Below, piece by piece: positions 8,291-16,774 of a stretch of DNA of 64,000 nucleotides. The first letter of the stretch is position 1, and each line of letters starts with the position of its first letter. The notes beneath the pieces are model-generated. The model worked only from the letters and a program-made list of their open reading frames with translations, had not been told where the DNA came from and searched no databases. Made by a program: the position numbers and the translations under genes. Origin of the DNA: Shimia sp049116215 (lineage in GTDB: Bacteria > Pseudomonadota > Alphaproteobacteria > Rhodobacterales > Rhodobacteraceae); contig NZ_JAGDZB010000005.1 in the NCBI RefSeq assembly GCF_049116215.1, positions 186,001 to 250,000 on the forward strand, read 5' to 3'.

Positions 8291-8836
8291 TTAGGCGGCG
8301 TCTTCTTGTGGGGCGTCCGCGTTGTTGGCGCTGCGCACGGCAAAGGCCAGCGCGATGGCGCTGATGCCGTTGGACAGAAGCTCGATGGCGAGCAACACAC
8401 CCAGCAGCACGGCTGCGGATTGCGGGAAGTTGTTCAGCACCATCAGGCCCAAGATAACCGAGACCAGACCGGACAGAAGCAAGGCCCAACGGGCGCTGCC
8501 TTCGAAGTTGGAAAAGCCAAACACGCCTTTGAACACGCCGGACACAAGGAAGAGAATACCGGCGGCGAAGGTCAAGGACAGCAGGCCCTGAAGCGGTTGT
8601 GCGATGATGTGCACACCAATGACCAGAGCCAATAGGCCCAGTATCACGCCTGCGATTTTTGCGCCTGTGGACGGCGCGCTAAAGGCGGCAAAGGTTTGAA
8701 ATGCGCCTAGGAAAAGAAAGCTCCAGCCAGCAAAGACTGTGGCGGTCATTGAGGCGGCGAACGGGTTGGCCAGCGCCAGAACACCCAAGACCACGGCAAG
8801 GATGCCGACGATCAACATTACGATCCAATTATTCAT
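8291..8836 (-). CDS. HdeD-like DUF308 membrane protein
   Basis: A 181-residue inner-membrane protein with six hydrophobic helices arranged as three repeated pairs, each with the G-x-x-x-x-x-x-G pattern of the DUF308/HdeD family. Examples are GVLALANPFAA near residue 18 and GLMVLNNFPQSA near 134. E. coli HdeD is linked to acid resistance, but the biochemical role is unknown. A GGGAG site precedes the ATG. Its 3' end lies 9 bp from the convergent rhomboid gene. A CtrA-like site lies 33-47 bp upstream. Confidence 0.85.
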   Translation of the reverse strand: MNNWIVMLIVGILAVVLGVLALANPFAASMTATVFAGWSFLFLGAFQTFAAFSAPSTGAKIAGVILGLLALVIGVHIIAQPLQGLLSLTFAAGILFLVSGVFKGVFGFSNFEGSARWALLLSGLVSVILGLMVLNNFPQSAAVLLGVLLAIELLSNGISAIALAFAVRSANNADAPQEDAA

Positions 8837-8868
8837 GTCTCACTCCCGAGATTAAAGAATGCCCAAGG

Positions 8869-8883
8869 TTAACGGCACATTAG
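8869..8883 (-). promoter_or_regulatory. CtrA-like site upstream of the HdeD-like gene
   Basis: TTAA-N7-TTAG matches 7 of 8 fixed bases of the CtrA consensus and lies in the short gap between murJ and the HdeD-like gene, 33-47 bp upstream of its start. Pattern match only. Confidence 0.25.
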
Positions 8884-8931
8884 GGTGCAGGAGCAACCGG
8901 TTTCTGAGTCTATTTGTCGGCCTGTGCCCGC

Positions 8932-10473
8932 TCAACCACGGCGGGCAGCGGCTTTTAGTTCGCTGGGAACATAGGCGCCGATGAGGCGGCCAACGGCAAA
9001 ATACACAACCGCGCCGAGCGTGAGCAGGATCAGCAAAGCCACGTAGCGCCAGCCGGGCAAGCCGAACCACGGCACCAGAATGACCCAGGTTACCCAGAGC
9101 GCCCCCCCCATGGCGGCAGACGCCAGACTGATGCGCCAGAGGCGTTTGCGCAGACGGGTGTCAAATTTGGCCACTTGGCCGTAGCCGCGCGCGCCAAAGC
9201 CCAGTTGGGCAACCATGATCCAAGCGGAGACGGTGGCGGCAATGGCGGGGGCCATCCATTGGATGTAGGGCGCCAAACCAAAGGCCAGCGCGGCGTTCAC
9301 CACCATGGCCCAAACGGCGTAGTGGAACGGGCGTTTGGTGTCTTCGCGGGCAAAGTAGAGTGGTTGCAGAAGTTTTTGCAGCACGAAAGCTGGCAGACCA
9401 AGCGCGTAGATTGCCAGGGCGACAGAAATGGCGGCAACGTCATCCGAGCCGGTGGCGCCGCGTTCGTAAAGAACGGAGACAATCGGCAGGGGGATTACTA
9501 AAAACGCCACGGCGCAGGGGATGGTCAAGAACATGGCGAACTCGCTGGCGCGCGAGAAGGCGTTTTGAGCCCCGGATTGGTCATCTGCTTTTAGACGGCG
9601 CGAGAGGTCCGGTAGGAGGACAATACCGATGGCGATGCCAATCACACCAAGGGGCAGTTGGTAGAGGCGGTCGGCGGCGTACAGCCAGCTCACGGCGCCT
9701 TCGGTGTTGGAGGCCACGATTTGTCCAACCACAAGGTTGATCTGCATGACGCCGGAAGCCAGAGCAGCTGGGACGGCGACGCGGACCATGCGGGCCATGT
9801 CCAGCGTCCATTTGGGCAGGCGCAGGGAGATACGCAAACCGGCGCGACGGGTGGCAATCCAAACCAGGCCCAACTGTGCAACCCCGGCGACAGGAATGGT
9901 CCAGATCAGCCAGGTGATGACAGGGCCACCGGAGAGGTGGCCAAATATCAGCGCTGGAATAATCAGGATGTTGAGCAGCACCGGGGCGGCAGCTGCGGCA
10001 GCAAAGCGGCCCGTGGCGTTGAGCACGCCGGAGAACAGGGCGGCCAACGACATGAAAAAGATGTAGGGAAACACAATGCGGCCATAGCCGACTGTCAGGT
10101 CAAAGCGCGCGTCCCCGGCAAAGCCTTCCGCTGTGAGCCAGACAAGCGCAGGCATGAAGATCATACCCAGTGCGGTGAGTGTCATTACAGCGACAAATAA
10201 CAGGCTGAGGGCTTCGCTGGCAAAATGTTCCGCGTCTTCCTCGCCCTCTAGTTTCTTGGAGAACATCGGCACAAAAGCGGCGTTAAACGCGCCTTCGGCA
10301 AAGAAACGGCGGAACATATTGGGTAAGCGGAAAGCAGCGACAAAGGCGTCCAGCAAAGGGCCAGGGCCAATGAAGCTCAGCAACAGGATTTCGCGGACAA
10401 AGCCAAGCACACGGCTGAGCAGGGTCCAGAAGCCAACAGTTAGAAAGCCGCGCATCAGGCGGATAGGTTTCAT
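8932..10473 (-). CDS. murJ: Lipid II flippase MurJ
   Basis: Moves lipid II across the cytoplasmic membrane for peptidoglycan synthesis. The 513-residue protein has about 14 membrane helices and the characteristic N-terminus TLLSRVLGFVRE (from residue 17) followed by LPNMFRRFFAEGAFNAAFVP (from residue 50), containing the conserved arginines of the central cavity. It overlaps the end of glnD by 4 bp (10470-10473), so the two are translationally coupled. The glnD-murJ pairing is a recurrent alphaproteobacterial arrangement. Confidence 0.97.
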   Translation of the reverse strand: MKPIRLMRGFLTVGFWTLLSRVLGFVREILLLSFIGPGPLLDAFVAAFRLPNMFRRFFAEGAFNAAFVPMFSKKLEGEEDAEHFASEALSLLFVAVMTLTALGMIFMPALVWLTAEGFAGDARFDLTVGYGRIVFPYIFFMSLAALFSGVLNATGRFAAAAAAPVLLNILIIPALIFGHLSGGPVITWLIWTIPVAGVAQLGLVWIATRRAGLRISLRLPKWTLDMARMVRVAVPAALASGVMQINLVVGQIVASNTEGAVSWLYAADRLYQLPLGVIGIAIGIVLLPDLSRRLKADDQSGAQNAFSRASEFAMFLTIPCAVAFLVIPLPIVSVLYERGATGSDDVAAISVALAIYALGLPAFVLQKLLQPLYFAREDTKRPFHYAVWAMVVNAALAFGLAPYIQWMAPAIAATVSAWIMVAQLGFGARGYGQVAKFDTRLRKRLWRISLASAAMGGALWVTWVILVPWFGLPGWRYVALLILLTLGAVVYFAVGRLIGAYVPSELKAAARRG

Positions 10474-13283
10474 GCGTTGGCCCTTTCGGCGCCTTTTTCG
10501 ATGGCTTCGCGCAATTTCTTTTCGAGAGTCTTCTGTTTGCTGTCGGCATGGAACTTCAGGCCAAACATGTCTTTGACGTAGAAGGTATCCACCACCTGTT
10601 CGCCAAAGGTCGCGATCACGGCGGAGGCGATATAGACGTTGCTGTTGGCAAGCGTGCGGGTGAGGTCAAACAAAAGGCCCGGACGGTCGCGGGTGTCGAC
10701 CTCAATAATTGTGTAGATTTCGGAGCCTTCGTTATCAAACAGGATGGTGGTGGGCACTTTGAAGGCGCGTTCACGTTTCTTGATCACATCGCGGGATCTG
10801 ATGGCCTCGGTGGTGACCACCTCACCGGCCAAGGTACGTTCGATCATTTTACGCAGGCGGGGCAGGCGGGCGGCCTCATAAGGCGCGTCATCTGAATCTT
10901 GTATCCAGAAGGCAGCGGTGGCGTAGCCGTCTTTGGACGTGAAGGTACGGGCATCAACGATGTTGGCCCCCACGAGAGCCAGCGCGCCACACATACGGGA
11001 GAAGATGCCGGGGTGATCGGCCATGGCAAAACACACGCGCGTAGCGTCGCGGTCTTCGTCCGGGTGCAGGTCGATACGGATTTCGTCGTCCGGAATGTCG
11101 CGCAACAGATCGGCGAAGACTTTGTGTGCGGTGATGTGCAGACCTTGCCAATACGGCTCATAATGGCGGGCGGTCTCTTTTTTGAGGTCCTTGCTGGGCC
11201 AGTCGCACAGCTCTTCACGCAGAAGTTTTTTGGCCTTGGTGCCGCGGTTTTCGCGGGTGATGGCTTCCATGCCGTCTTCGAGCACAAGCTTGGTCTGTCC
11301 GTAAAGCGCGCGCAGCAGCACGGCTTTCCAGTTGTTCCAGGTGTCCGGCCCCACGCCGCGAATGTCGCAGACGGTCAGGATGGTCAGCAGGTTGAGGCGG
11401 TCCACGGTTTTCACGGCTTTGGCAAAGTCGCGCACGGTGCGCGGGTCAGCGATGTCGCGTTTCTGCGCGGTGTCTGACATCAGCAGGTGATAACGCACCA
11501 GCCATTCTACGGTTTCGCTGTCGGCTTTGTTGAGGCCGAGGTTGGGCGCGACCTTACGGGCGATTTGGGCGCCAAGCACCGAGTGGTCGATGTCGCGCCC
11601 CTTGCCGATGTCGTGCAGCAACATGGCAACCATGAGGGCCTTCCGGTTGATACCGCTGGAGGCAAGGATTTCGGAGCTAAGAGGCAGCTCCTCCTCAAGG
11701 TCCTTGCGCTCGATGTCCATGAAATTGGAGATCACCTGGATGGTGTGCTCATCCACCGTGTAGGAGTGGTACATGTTGAACTGCATCATCGCGACGATGG
11801 GTTCAAACTCCGGAATGAAAGCTGAGAGCACGCCCAGCTCATTCATCCGGCGCAACGCACGTTCGGGGTTTCCGTGCTTGAGCAGCAGATCGAGGAACAG
11901 GCGACGGGCTTCTTTGTTGGCACGGAAATCGTCGTCAATCAAATCCAGGTTAGCGGTGACCAGACGCATTGCGTCCGGGTGGATCAACATGCCGGTGCGC
12001 AGGCCTTCTTCGAACAGGCGCAACAGGTTAAGCGGGTCTTCGAGAAAGACTTTTTCATCCGCCACGTCGAGCCGGTTGTGCACCATTTTGTAGCCCGGTT
12101 TCATGCGCGGGCGGCGGCGGAAAATGCGCTCCAGAAGCGGTTCCGCTTTGGCGTGGTTGGCTTCGAGCTTGGTCAATAGAATGCGGGTCAGATCCCCCAC
12201 GGCCGTGGCCTGACGGAAGAACTCCTGCATGAAGTGCTCAACCCCGCGGCGGCCACCTTTGTCGGAGTAGCCCATCTGATCGGCGATCTCGACCTGCACG
12301 TCAAATGTGAGCTGTTCCATAGGGCGACCGGCGGTCAGATGCAGGTGACCACGCACCGCCCAGAGGAAGTTTTCTGCTTCTATGAAGCGTTCCAGTTCGT
12401 CTTGCGCCAAGACCTCTTTCTCAACAAGTTCAGAGACTTCGGAGACATGGTACACGTATTTCGCAATCCAAAAGAGGGATTGCAGGTCACGTAGGCCCCC
12501 TTTGCCTTCTTTGACATTGGGCTCCACAACGTAGCGTTGGCCTTGCTTGTTGTGGCGTTCATCCCGTTCGTTGAGCTTGGCTTCGATGAATTCTTGCTCG
12601 GTGCCTTTGAAGAGTTCCTCTTCGAGGCGGGTATTGAGCTCCTCATCCAAGGGCTCGTGACCGCGCAGGAAACGGTTTTCCAGAAGGGCGGTGCGGATGG
12701 TGAAGTCTTCACGCCCCAAACGCAGGCAGTCTTTAACGGTGCGCGAGCTGTGGCCAACTTTCAGGCGCAGGTCCCAGAGGAGATAGAGCATGGATTCAAT
12801 CACGCTCTCCGCCCATGGGGTGATTTTGTAAGGCGTCAAAAACAGCAGGTCGACGTCGGATTGCGGGGCCATTTCGCCACGGCCATAGCCGCCTACGGCA
12901 AAGAGAGCGATGCGTTCGGCTTCGGTGGGCGTGGCCAGAGGATAGAACCTGACAGTGGCGACATGAAATGCGCAGCTGACCAGGCAATCGGTCAGCCAGG
13001 TGTAAGAGCGCGTCATCGCGCGGGCCGCACGCGGCTGTTCCCGGAAAGACGCCGCAATCTGGGCCATGGCGGCTTTGCGCCGGGCCATAAGAAGAGGCAC
13101 AATTTCCTTGCGCAGATCGCTTTCCTTGCCGTCCTTTTTGAGGATTTCGGCAAGTTCAGCCGTCACTTCGGCGCAATTGAAAATTTCGTCAGCAGAGCAG
13201 ATCAGCCCCGCGCTGGGCGGGGCTGGAAAGATTGCGCCAGCCTTAGCTGCCAGCGCCTCCAAATCGGGTTGGGGCAGGGTCAA
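10470..13283 (-). CDS. glnD: [Protein-PII] uridylyltransferase / uridylyl-removing enzyme
   Basis: The nitrogen sensor that adds UMP to PII proteins when glutamine is low and removes it when glutamine is high. The 937-residue protein has the nucleotidyltransferase motif GGYGRGEMAPQSDVD (131-145, with Asp143 and Asp145), a central HD domain (LLHDIGKGRDIDHS), and two C-terminal ACT domains that bind glutamine. The predicted start is TTG at 13283 with AAGGTGG a few bases upstream. This makes the gene overlap the end of the preceding lipoprotein gene by 41 bp. No ATG is available before residue 66, so the non-ATG start is likely real. Confidence 0.95.
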   Translation of the reverse strand: MTLPQPDLEALAAKAGAIFPAPPSAGLICSADEIFNCAEVTAELAEILKKDGKESDLRKEIVPLLMARRKAAMAQIAASFREQPRAARAMTRSYTWLTDCLVSCAFHVATVRFYPLATPTEAERIALFAVGGYGRGEMAPQSDVDLLFLTPYKITPWAESVIESMLYLLWDLRLKVGHSSRTVKDCLRLGREDFTIRTALLENRFLRGHEPLDEELNTRLEEELFKGTEQEFIEAKLNERDERHNKQGQRYVVEPNVKEGKGGLRDLQSLFWIAKYVYHVSEVSELVEKEVLAQDELERFIEAENFLWAVRGHLHLTAGRPMEQLTFDVQVEIADQMGYSDKGGRRGVEHFMQEFFRQATAVGDLTRILLTKLEANHAKAEPLLERIFRRRPRMKPGYKMVHNRLDVADEKVFLEDPLNLLRLFEEGLRTGMLIHPDAMRLVTANLDLIDDDFRANKEARRLFLDLLLKHGNPERALRRMNELGVLSAFIPEFEPIVAMMQFNMYHSYTVDEHTIQVISNFMDIERKDLEEELPLSSEILASSGINRKALMVAMLLHDIGKGRDIDHSVLGAQIARKVAPNLGLNKADSETVEWLVRYHLLMSDTAQKRDIADPRTVRDFAKAVKTVDRLNLLTILTVCDIRGVGPDTWNNWKAVLLRALYGQTKLVLEDGMEAITRENRGTKAKKLLREELCDWPSKDLKKETARHYEPYWQGLHITAHKVFADLLRDIPDDEIRIDLHPDEDRDATRVCFAMADHPGIFSRMCGALALVGANIVDARTFTSKDGYATAAFWIQDSDDAPYEAARLPRLRKMIERTLAGEVVTTEAIRSRDVIKKRERAFKVPTTILFDNEGSEIYTIIEVDTRDRPGLLFDLTRTLANSNVYIASAVIATFGEQVVDTFYVKDMFGLKFHADSKQKTLEKKLREAIEKGAERANA

Positions 13284-14415
13284 TGATTACCACCTTTTTG
13301 TCGCGGATTGTGGCTACGGCCAGCCCGCGTTCGTTTGTGCCGTCTGTGCGCAGGCGGAAGATGCCGTTCACACCCTGGAAGCCCGCGCCTTGTGTCAATG
13401 CGCCTGTTGTCAGTGCATCAGATTTGCCTTGTTTGACCAGCGCGCCGATTGCCGCAATGCCGTCATATGCCAGACCGCCGATAGAGTGGGGCAGGCCACC
13501 GTAAGCTTGCGCATAACGGGTTTGGAATTGGTTGGTGAGGGTTGGGTCCGGCATGGTGTACCAGCCGCCTTGCACACCCGGCAGTTCCAGCGTTTGAGCC
13601 GGAATGTCCCAACGCGTCAGGCCCATGTATTGGATGGTGGCCGGGCTCAGGCCCGCTTCTGGCAGAAGCTGGGTCAGCAGCGGCAGTGCACCGGAGGTGT
13701 TGGCGGTGAGAAACAGGGTGTCAGCGCTGTTTTGGTCCGCGTTCAGCTTGATTTGGCTGACAGCGGCAATCACGCCTTCCTGTGAAAACTCATAGCCCAC
13801 CGCACCGGCGTTGTTTGCGCCTTTGCGGGTGATGGCGTTGGCGATGGCGGTGTTGCCCAGAAGGCCAGCCGAATTGTTGGCGTGCACCGTCATGATGTTG
13901 TTTTTGCCCTGACCTTTGGCAAAGGCGACCAGTCGATCGGCGGTGTTGTCAAATGTTGGCCCAAGCACAAACAAGTTGCCGCCGGCGATGGTGGTGTTGT
14001 TGGAGAAGGACAGCACGTTCACGTTGCGGGCTGCCACGGCTGTGGCGGCGGCGTTGGCGGCTTCGCCAAACACCGGACCAAGAATGATTTTTGCACCTTC
14101 GTTCACAGCTTGCACCGCGGCGGCCTGTGCCGTGTTCGGGTTGCCAGCCGTTGGATAGACGCGCAGATCAATTTTCACGCCGTCAAGATCAGCAATGGCC
14201 AGTTTGGCTGCGTTCTCAAGGCTTTGCGCCAGCAGGGCATCACCGGAGTTGCTGGAGCCTTTGGGCACCAAAAGTGCCACAGGCACCGGGGCGGAGGCGT
14301 CAATTTTCGGACCGGAGCTTCCGGTGGTTTCCACACATGAGACCAGCGCCAGCGTGGACAGTCCTGCGACCGCCCCTTTCACAAAGCGGTGGGCGGGTTT
14401 AAGAAAAGACAACAT
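13243..14415 (-). CDS. Penicillin-binding protein activator-like lipoprotein (periplasmic binding fold)
   Basis: A 390-residue lipoprotein: the signal ends with LALVSC, with Cys27 as lipidation site. The rest is a type I periplasmic-binding fold (PVPVALLVPKGS, then GAKIILGPVFGEAANA near residue 107), as in LpoA-type activators of PBP1A and branched-chain amino acid binding proteins. The lipid anchor and the absence of adjacent ABC transporter genes favour the PBP-activator annotation used for alphaproteobacterial members. It is divergent from rsmI, a neighbour also seen for lpoA in enterobacteria, and overlaps glnD by 41 bp. Confidence 0.82.
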   Translation of the reverse strand: MLSFLKPAHRFVKGAVAGLSTLALVSCVETTGSSGPKIDASAPVPVALLVPKGSSNSGDALLAQSLENAAKLAIADLDGVKIDLRVYPTAGNPNTAQAAAVQAVNEGAKIILGPVFGEAANAAATAVAARNVNVLSFSNNTTIAGGNLFVLGPTFDNTADRLVAFAKGQGKNNIMTVHANNSAGLLGNTAIANAITRKGANNAGAVGYEFSQEGVIAAVSQIKLNADQNSADTLFLTANTSGALPLLTQLLPEAGLSPATIQYMGLTRWDIPAQTLELPGVQGGWYTMPDPTLTNQFQTRYAQAYGGLPHSIGGLAYDGIAAIGALVKQGKSDALTTGALTQGAGFQGVNGIFRLRTDGTNERGLAVATIRDKKVVIIDPAPTRFGGAGS

Positions 14416-14508
14416 AGGTAAGCTCCACTCCCGTTGGGGTCACGCCCGTGATTGAGGTCCGGCCGCGTTGCTGCCGAATAATAAACGAGTGAAAAGGCGG
14501 GTCCAGCT

Positions 14509-15369
14509 ATGAATCACCAGACCGTGAAATTGCAGCCCGGTTTGTACTTTGTCGCCACACCAATTGGCAGTGCGCGTGACATCACCTTGCGGGCGCTCGA
14601 TGTGCTGGCCAGTGCTGACGTGATTGCCGCAGAAGACACGCGGTCGATGAAGAAACTCCTTGAAATACACGGTGTGCCGCTAAATGGGCGACATGTTTTG
14701 TCGTATCATGACCACTCTGGAGAAGGGGCGCGGGGCAAGCTTCTGGGCTATCTGGAGGCTGGAAAATCGGTGGCTTATGCCTCTGAAGCGGGCACGCCAT
14801 TGATTGCCGATCCGGGCTATCACCTGTCCGTTGCCGCTGCGGAAGCTGGCCATCTGGTGACCAGTGCGCCGGGGCCAAGCGCTATTATCACCGCATTGTC
14901 GCTCGCTGGCCTGCCGACGGATTCGTTTTTCTTTGCTGGTTTCCTGCCCAATGCCAAAAAGGCGCGGCAGACGGCCCTAGAGGCGGTGCGGGAGGTGCCG
15001 GGCACGCTGGTGTTTTACGAATCGCCTAAGCGGGTGGCGGCCATGGTCGCGGATGCGGCGGAGGTGCTGGGCGGTGAGCGTAAGGCGGCTGTGGCGCGGG
15101 AGCTGACCAAGAAATTTGAGGAGGTTCTGCGTGGGTCTCTGGACGAATTGGCGACGGAATTGCCGGAGCGCACAATCAAAGGCGAGATTGTTGTGTTGAT
15201 CGACCGGCAGCGTGGCGAAGCGGCTAGTGAGGATGATATTGAGAGCGCGCTCAAAGAGGCGCTGGAGACGTTGTCGGTGCGCGATGCGTCAGATGCGATT
15301 GCCAAAGCCTATGGCATCAACCGGCGCAAAGTGTACCAATTGGCCCTGAAGCTGCAGAAGGCAGGGTAA
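14509..15369 (+). CDS. rsmI: 16S rRNA (cytidine-1402 2'-O) methyltransferase RsmI
   Basis: Methylates the ribose of C1402 in 16S rRNA with SAM. The 286-residue protein shows the tetrapyrrole-methylase fold motifs of RsmI: VATPIGSARDITLRAL (from residue 15), AAEDTRSMKKLL (from 44), ASEAGTPLIADPGY (near 90) and SLAGLPTDSFFFAGFLP (near 130). AAGGCGG precedes the ATG. It is followed closely by yraN and then gshB on the same strand, as in many Rhodobacteraceae. Confidence 0.96.
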   Translation: MNHQTVKLQPGLYFVATPIGSARDITLRALDVLASADVIAAEDTRSMKKLLEIHGVPLNGRHVLSYHDHSGEGARGKLLGYLEAGKSVAYASEAGTPLIADPGYHLSVAAAEAGHLVTSAPGPSAIITALSLAGLPTDSFFFAGFLPNAKKARQTALEAVREVPGTLVFYESPKRVAAMVADAAEVLGGERKAAVARELTKKFEEVLRGSLDELATELPERTIKGEIVVLIDRQRGEAASEDDIESALKEALETLSVRDASDAIAKAYGINRRKVYQLALKLQKAG

Positions 15370-15395
15370 CGCCGGAGATTGAGCAAAGGTTTGGT

Positions 15396-15767
15396 ATGAG
15401 TGACAGGCGCAAGGAAGACATCGGGCGCAGCAACTATTTGGCGGGGCAGGCGGCCGAGGACGTGGTCTTGCGCCACTATGTGGCGCGAGGGTTGGTTTTG
15501 GCGAAAGCTCGGTGGCGTGGCAAGGCTGGCGAGGTGGACCTGATCCTGCGGGACGGCGATGATCTGGTGTTTGTCGAAGTCAAACATAGCCGCAGCTTTG
15601 AAAGTGCTGCTGCGCGGTTGTTGCCGCAGCAGGTGCAGCGGTTGATGAAGGCTGCTGAGGAATTTGCTGGTGGCGAGCCCAAAGGCCTGTTGACCGAGAT
15701 GCGGTTTGATGTGGCCCTGGTGAATGGGCAGGGCGAAGTTCACATCCTTGAGAATGCGCTTTGGTAA
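15396..15767 (+). CDS. YraN family (UPF0102) endonuclease-like protein
   Basis: A 123-residue protein with the UPF0102 signature GEVDLILRDGDDLVFVEVKHS (split D...E-V-K motif, around residues 47-66), a restriction-endonuclease-like nuclease site. The cellular role is not established; the family is often encoded next to rsmI, as here (26 bp gap). Start supported by AAAGG about 10 bp upstream. Confidence 0.88.
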   Translation: MSDRRKEDIGRSNYLAGQAAEDVVLRHYVARGLVLAKARWRGKAGEVDLILRDGDDLVFVEVKHSRSFESAAARLLPQQVQRLMKAAEEFAGGEPKGLLTEMRFDVALVNGQGEVHILENALW

Positions 15768-15838
15768 GATCATGCGCCCCATTGCAAGCGGGGGTGGCAT
15801 GGGCCATGTAAGTGTGGACTTATTATCAGGGTGCGCAC

Positions 15839-16774
15839 ATGAAAATCGCCTTTCAAATGGATCCGATCACCTCGGTCGACATCAATGCTGACAGTTCTTT
15901 CCGCATCGCCGAAGAGGCGCAGGCGCGGGGGCATGAGCTGTTTTTTTACTCGCCCGATCATTTGGCCTATGAAGAAGGTGAGATCACCGCGCGGGGTCAT
16001 TCCATGGTGGTGCGGCGCGAGCAGGGCAACCATGTGGACTTGGGGCCGTTTGAGCGGGTGAACCTGAAGGATTTTGATGTGGTCTGGCTGCGCCAGGATC
16101 CGCCGTTTGACATGCACTACATCACTAGCACGCATTTGCTGGACCGTTTGGCGCCGGACACGCTGGTGGTGAATGATCCGTTTTGGGTGCGGAACTATCC
16201 GGAGAAGCTGCTGGTGCTGGATTTCCCGGATCTGACACCGCCAACTACGATCGCGCGTGATCTGGAAACCATCAAAGAATTCAAAGCCAAGCATGGCGAT
16301 GTGATCTTAAAGCCCTTGTATGGAAACGGCGGGGCCGGTGTGTTCCGTCTGGATGTCAATGACCGCAACCTGACCTCGTTGCATGAGCTGTTTACGGGCT
16401 TCAGCCGCGAGCCATTGATTGTGCAGAAATTCCTGCCGGATGTGAGTAACGGCGACAAGCGCGTGATCCTTGTGAACGGCGAGCCTGTGGGCGCAATCAA
16501 CCGTGTGCCGGCGGCAGGGGAGACGCGGTCGAACATGCATGTGGGTGGGCGTCCTGAGAAGATTGGGCTGACCGAGCGAGACCTAGAAATCTGTGCAGCG
16601 ATCGGACCGCTGTTGAGGGAGAAGGGGCAGATTTTTGTCGGGATCGACGTGATTGGTGACTACCTGACGGAGATCAACGTGACCTCGCCGACCGGAATTC
16701 AGGAGCTGGAGCGGTTTGACGGGGTGAACATCGCCGAAAAAATCTGGGAAGCGATTGAAGGCAAACTGGCCTAA
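15839..16774 (+). CDS. gshB: Glutathione synthetase
   Basis: Joins gamma-glutamylcysteine and glycine with ATP, the second step of glutathione synthesis. The ATP-grasp enzyme of 311 residues begins MKIAFQMDPI as homologues do, so I chose the ATG at 15839 over an in-frame ATG 27 bp upstream. Typical segments are the N-terminal domain VWLRQDPPFDMHYITSTHLLD and the ATP-grasp loop LKPLYGNGGAGVF (near residue 157), then EINVTSPTGIQEL near the end. Its stop overlaps the 3' end of the convergent comM gene by 4 bp, and no terminator is visible between them. Confidence 0.97.
   Translation: MKIAFQMDPITSVDINADSSFRIAEEAQARGHELFFYSPDHLAYEEGEITARGHSMVVRREQGNHVDLGPFERVNLKDFDVVWLRQDPPFDMHYITSTHLLDRLAPDTLVVNDPFWVRNYPEKLLVLDFPDLTPPTTIARDLETIKEFKAKHGDVILKPLYGNGGAGVFRLDVNDRNLTSLHELFTGFSREPLIVQKFLPDVSNGDKRVILVNGEPVGAINRVPAAGETRSNMHVGGRPEKIGLTERDLEICAAIGPLLREKGQIFVGIDVIGDYLTEINVTSPTGIQELERFDGVNIAEKIWEAIEGKLA

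Noticed and set aside
14416..14508. Small RNA gene (SRP RNA or RNase P RNA) between the lipoprotein gene and rsmI
   Set aside because: Only 93 bp, without the conserved cores of either RNA; it is better explained as a divergent promoter region.
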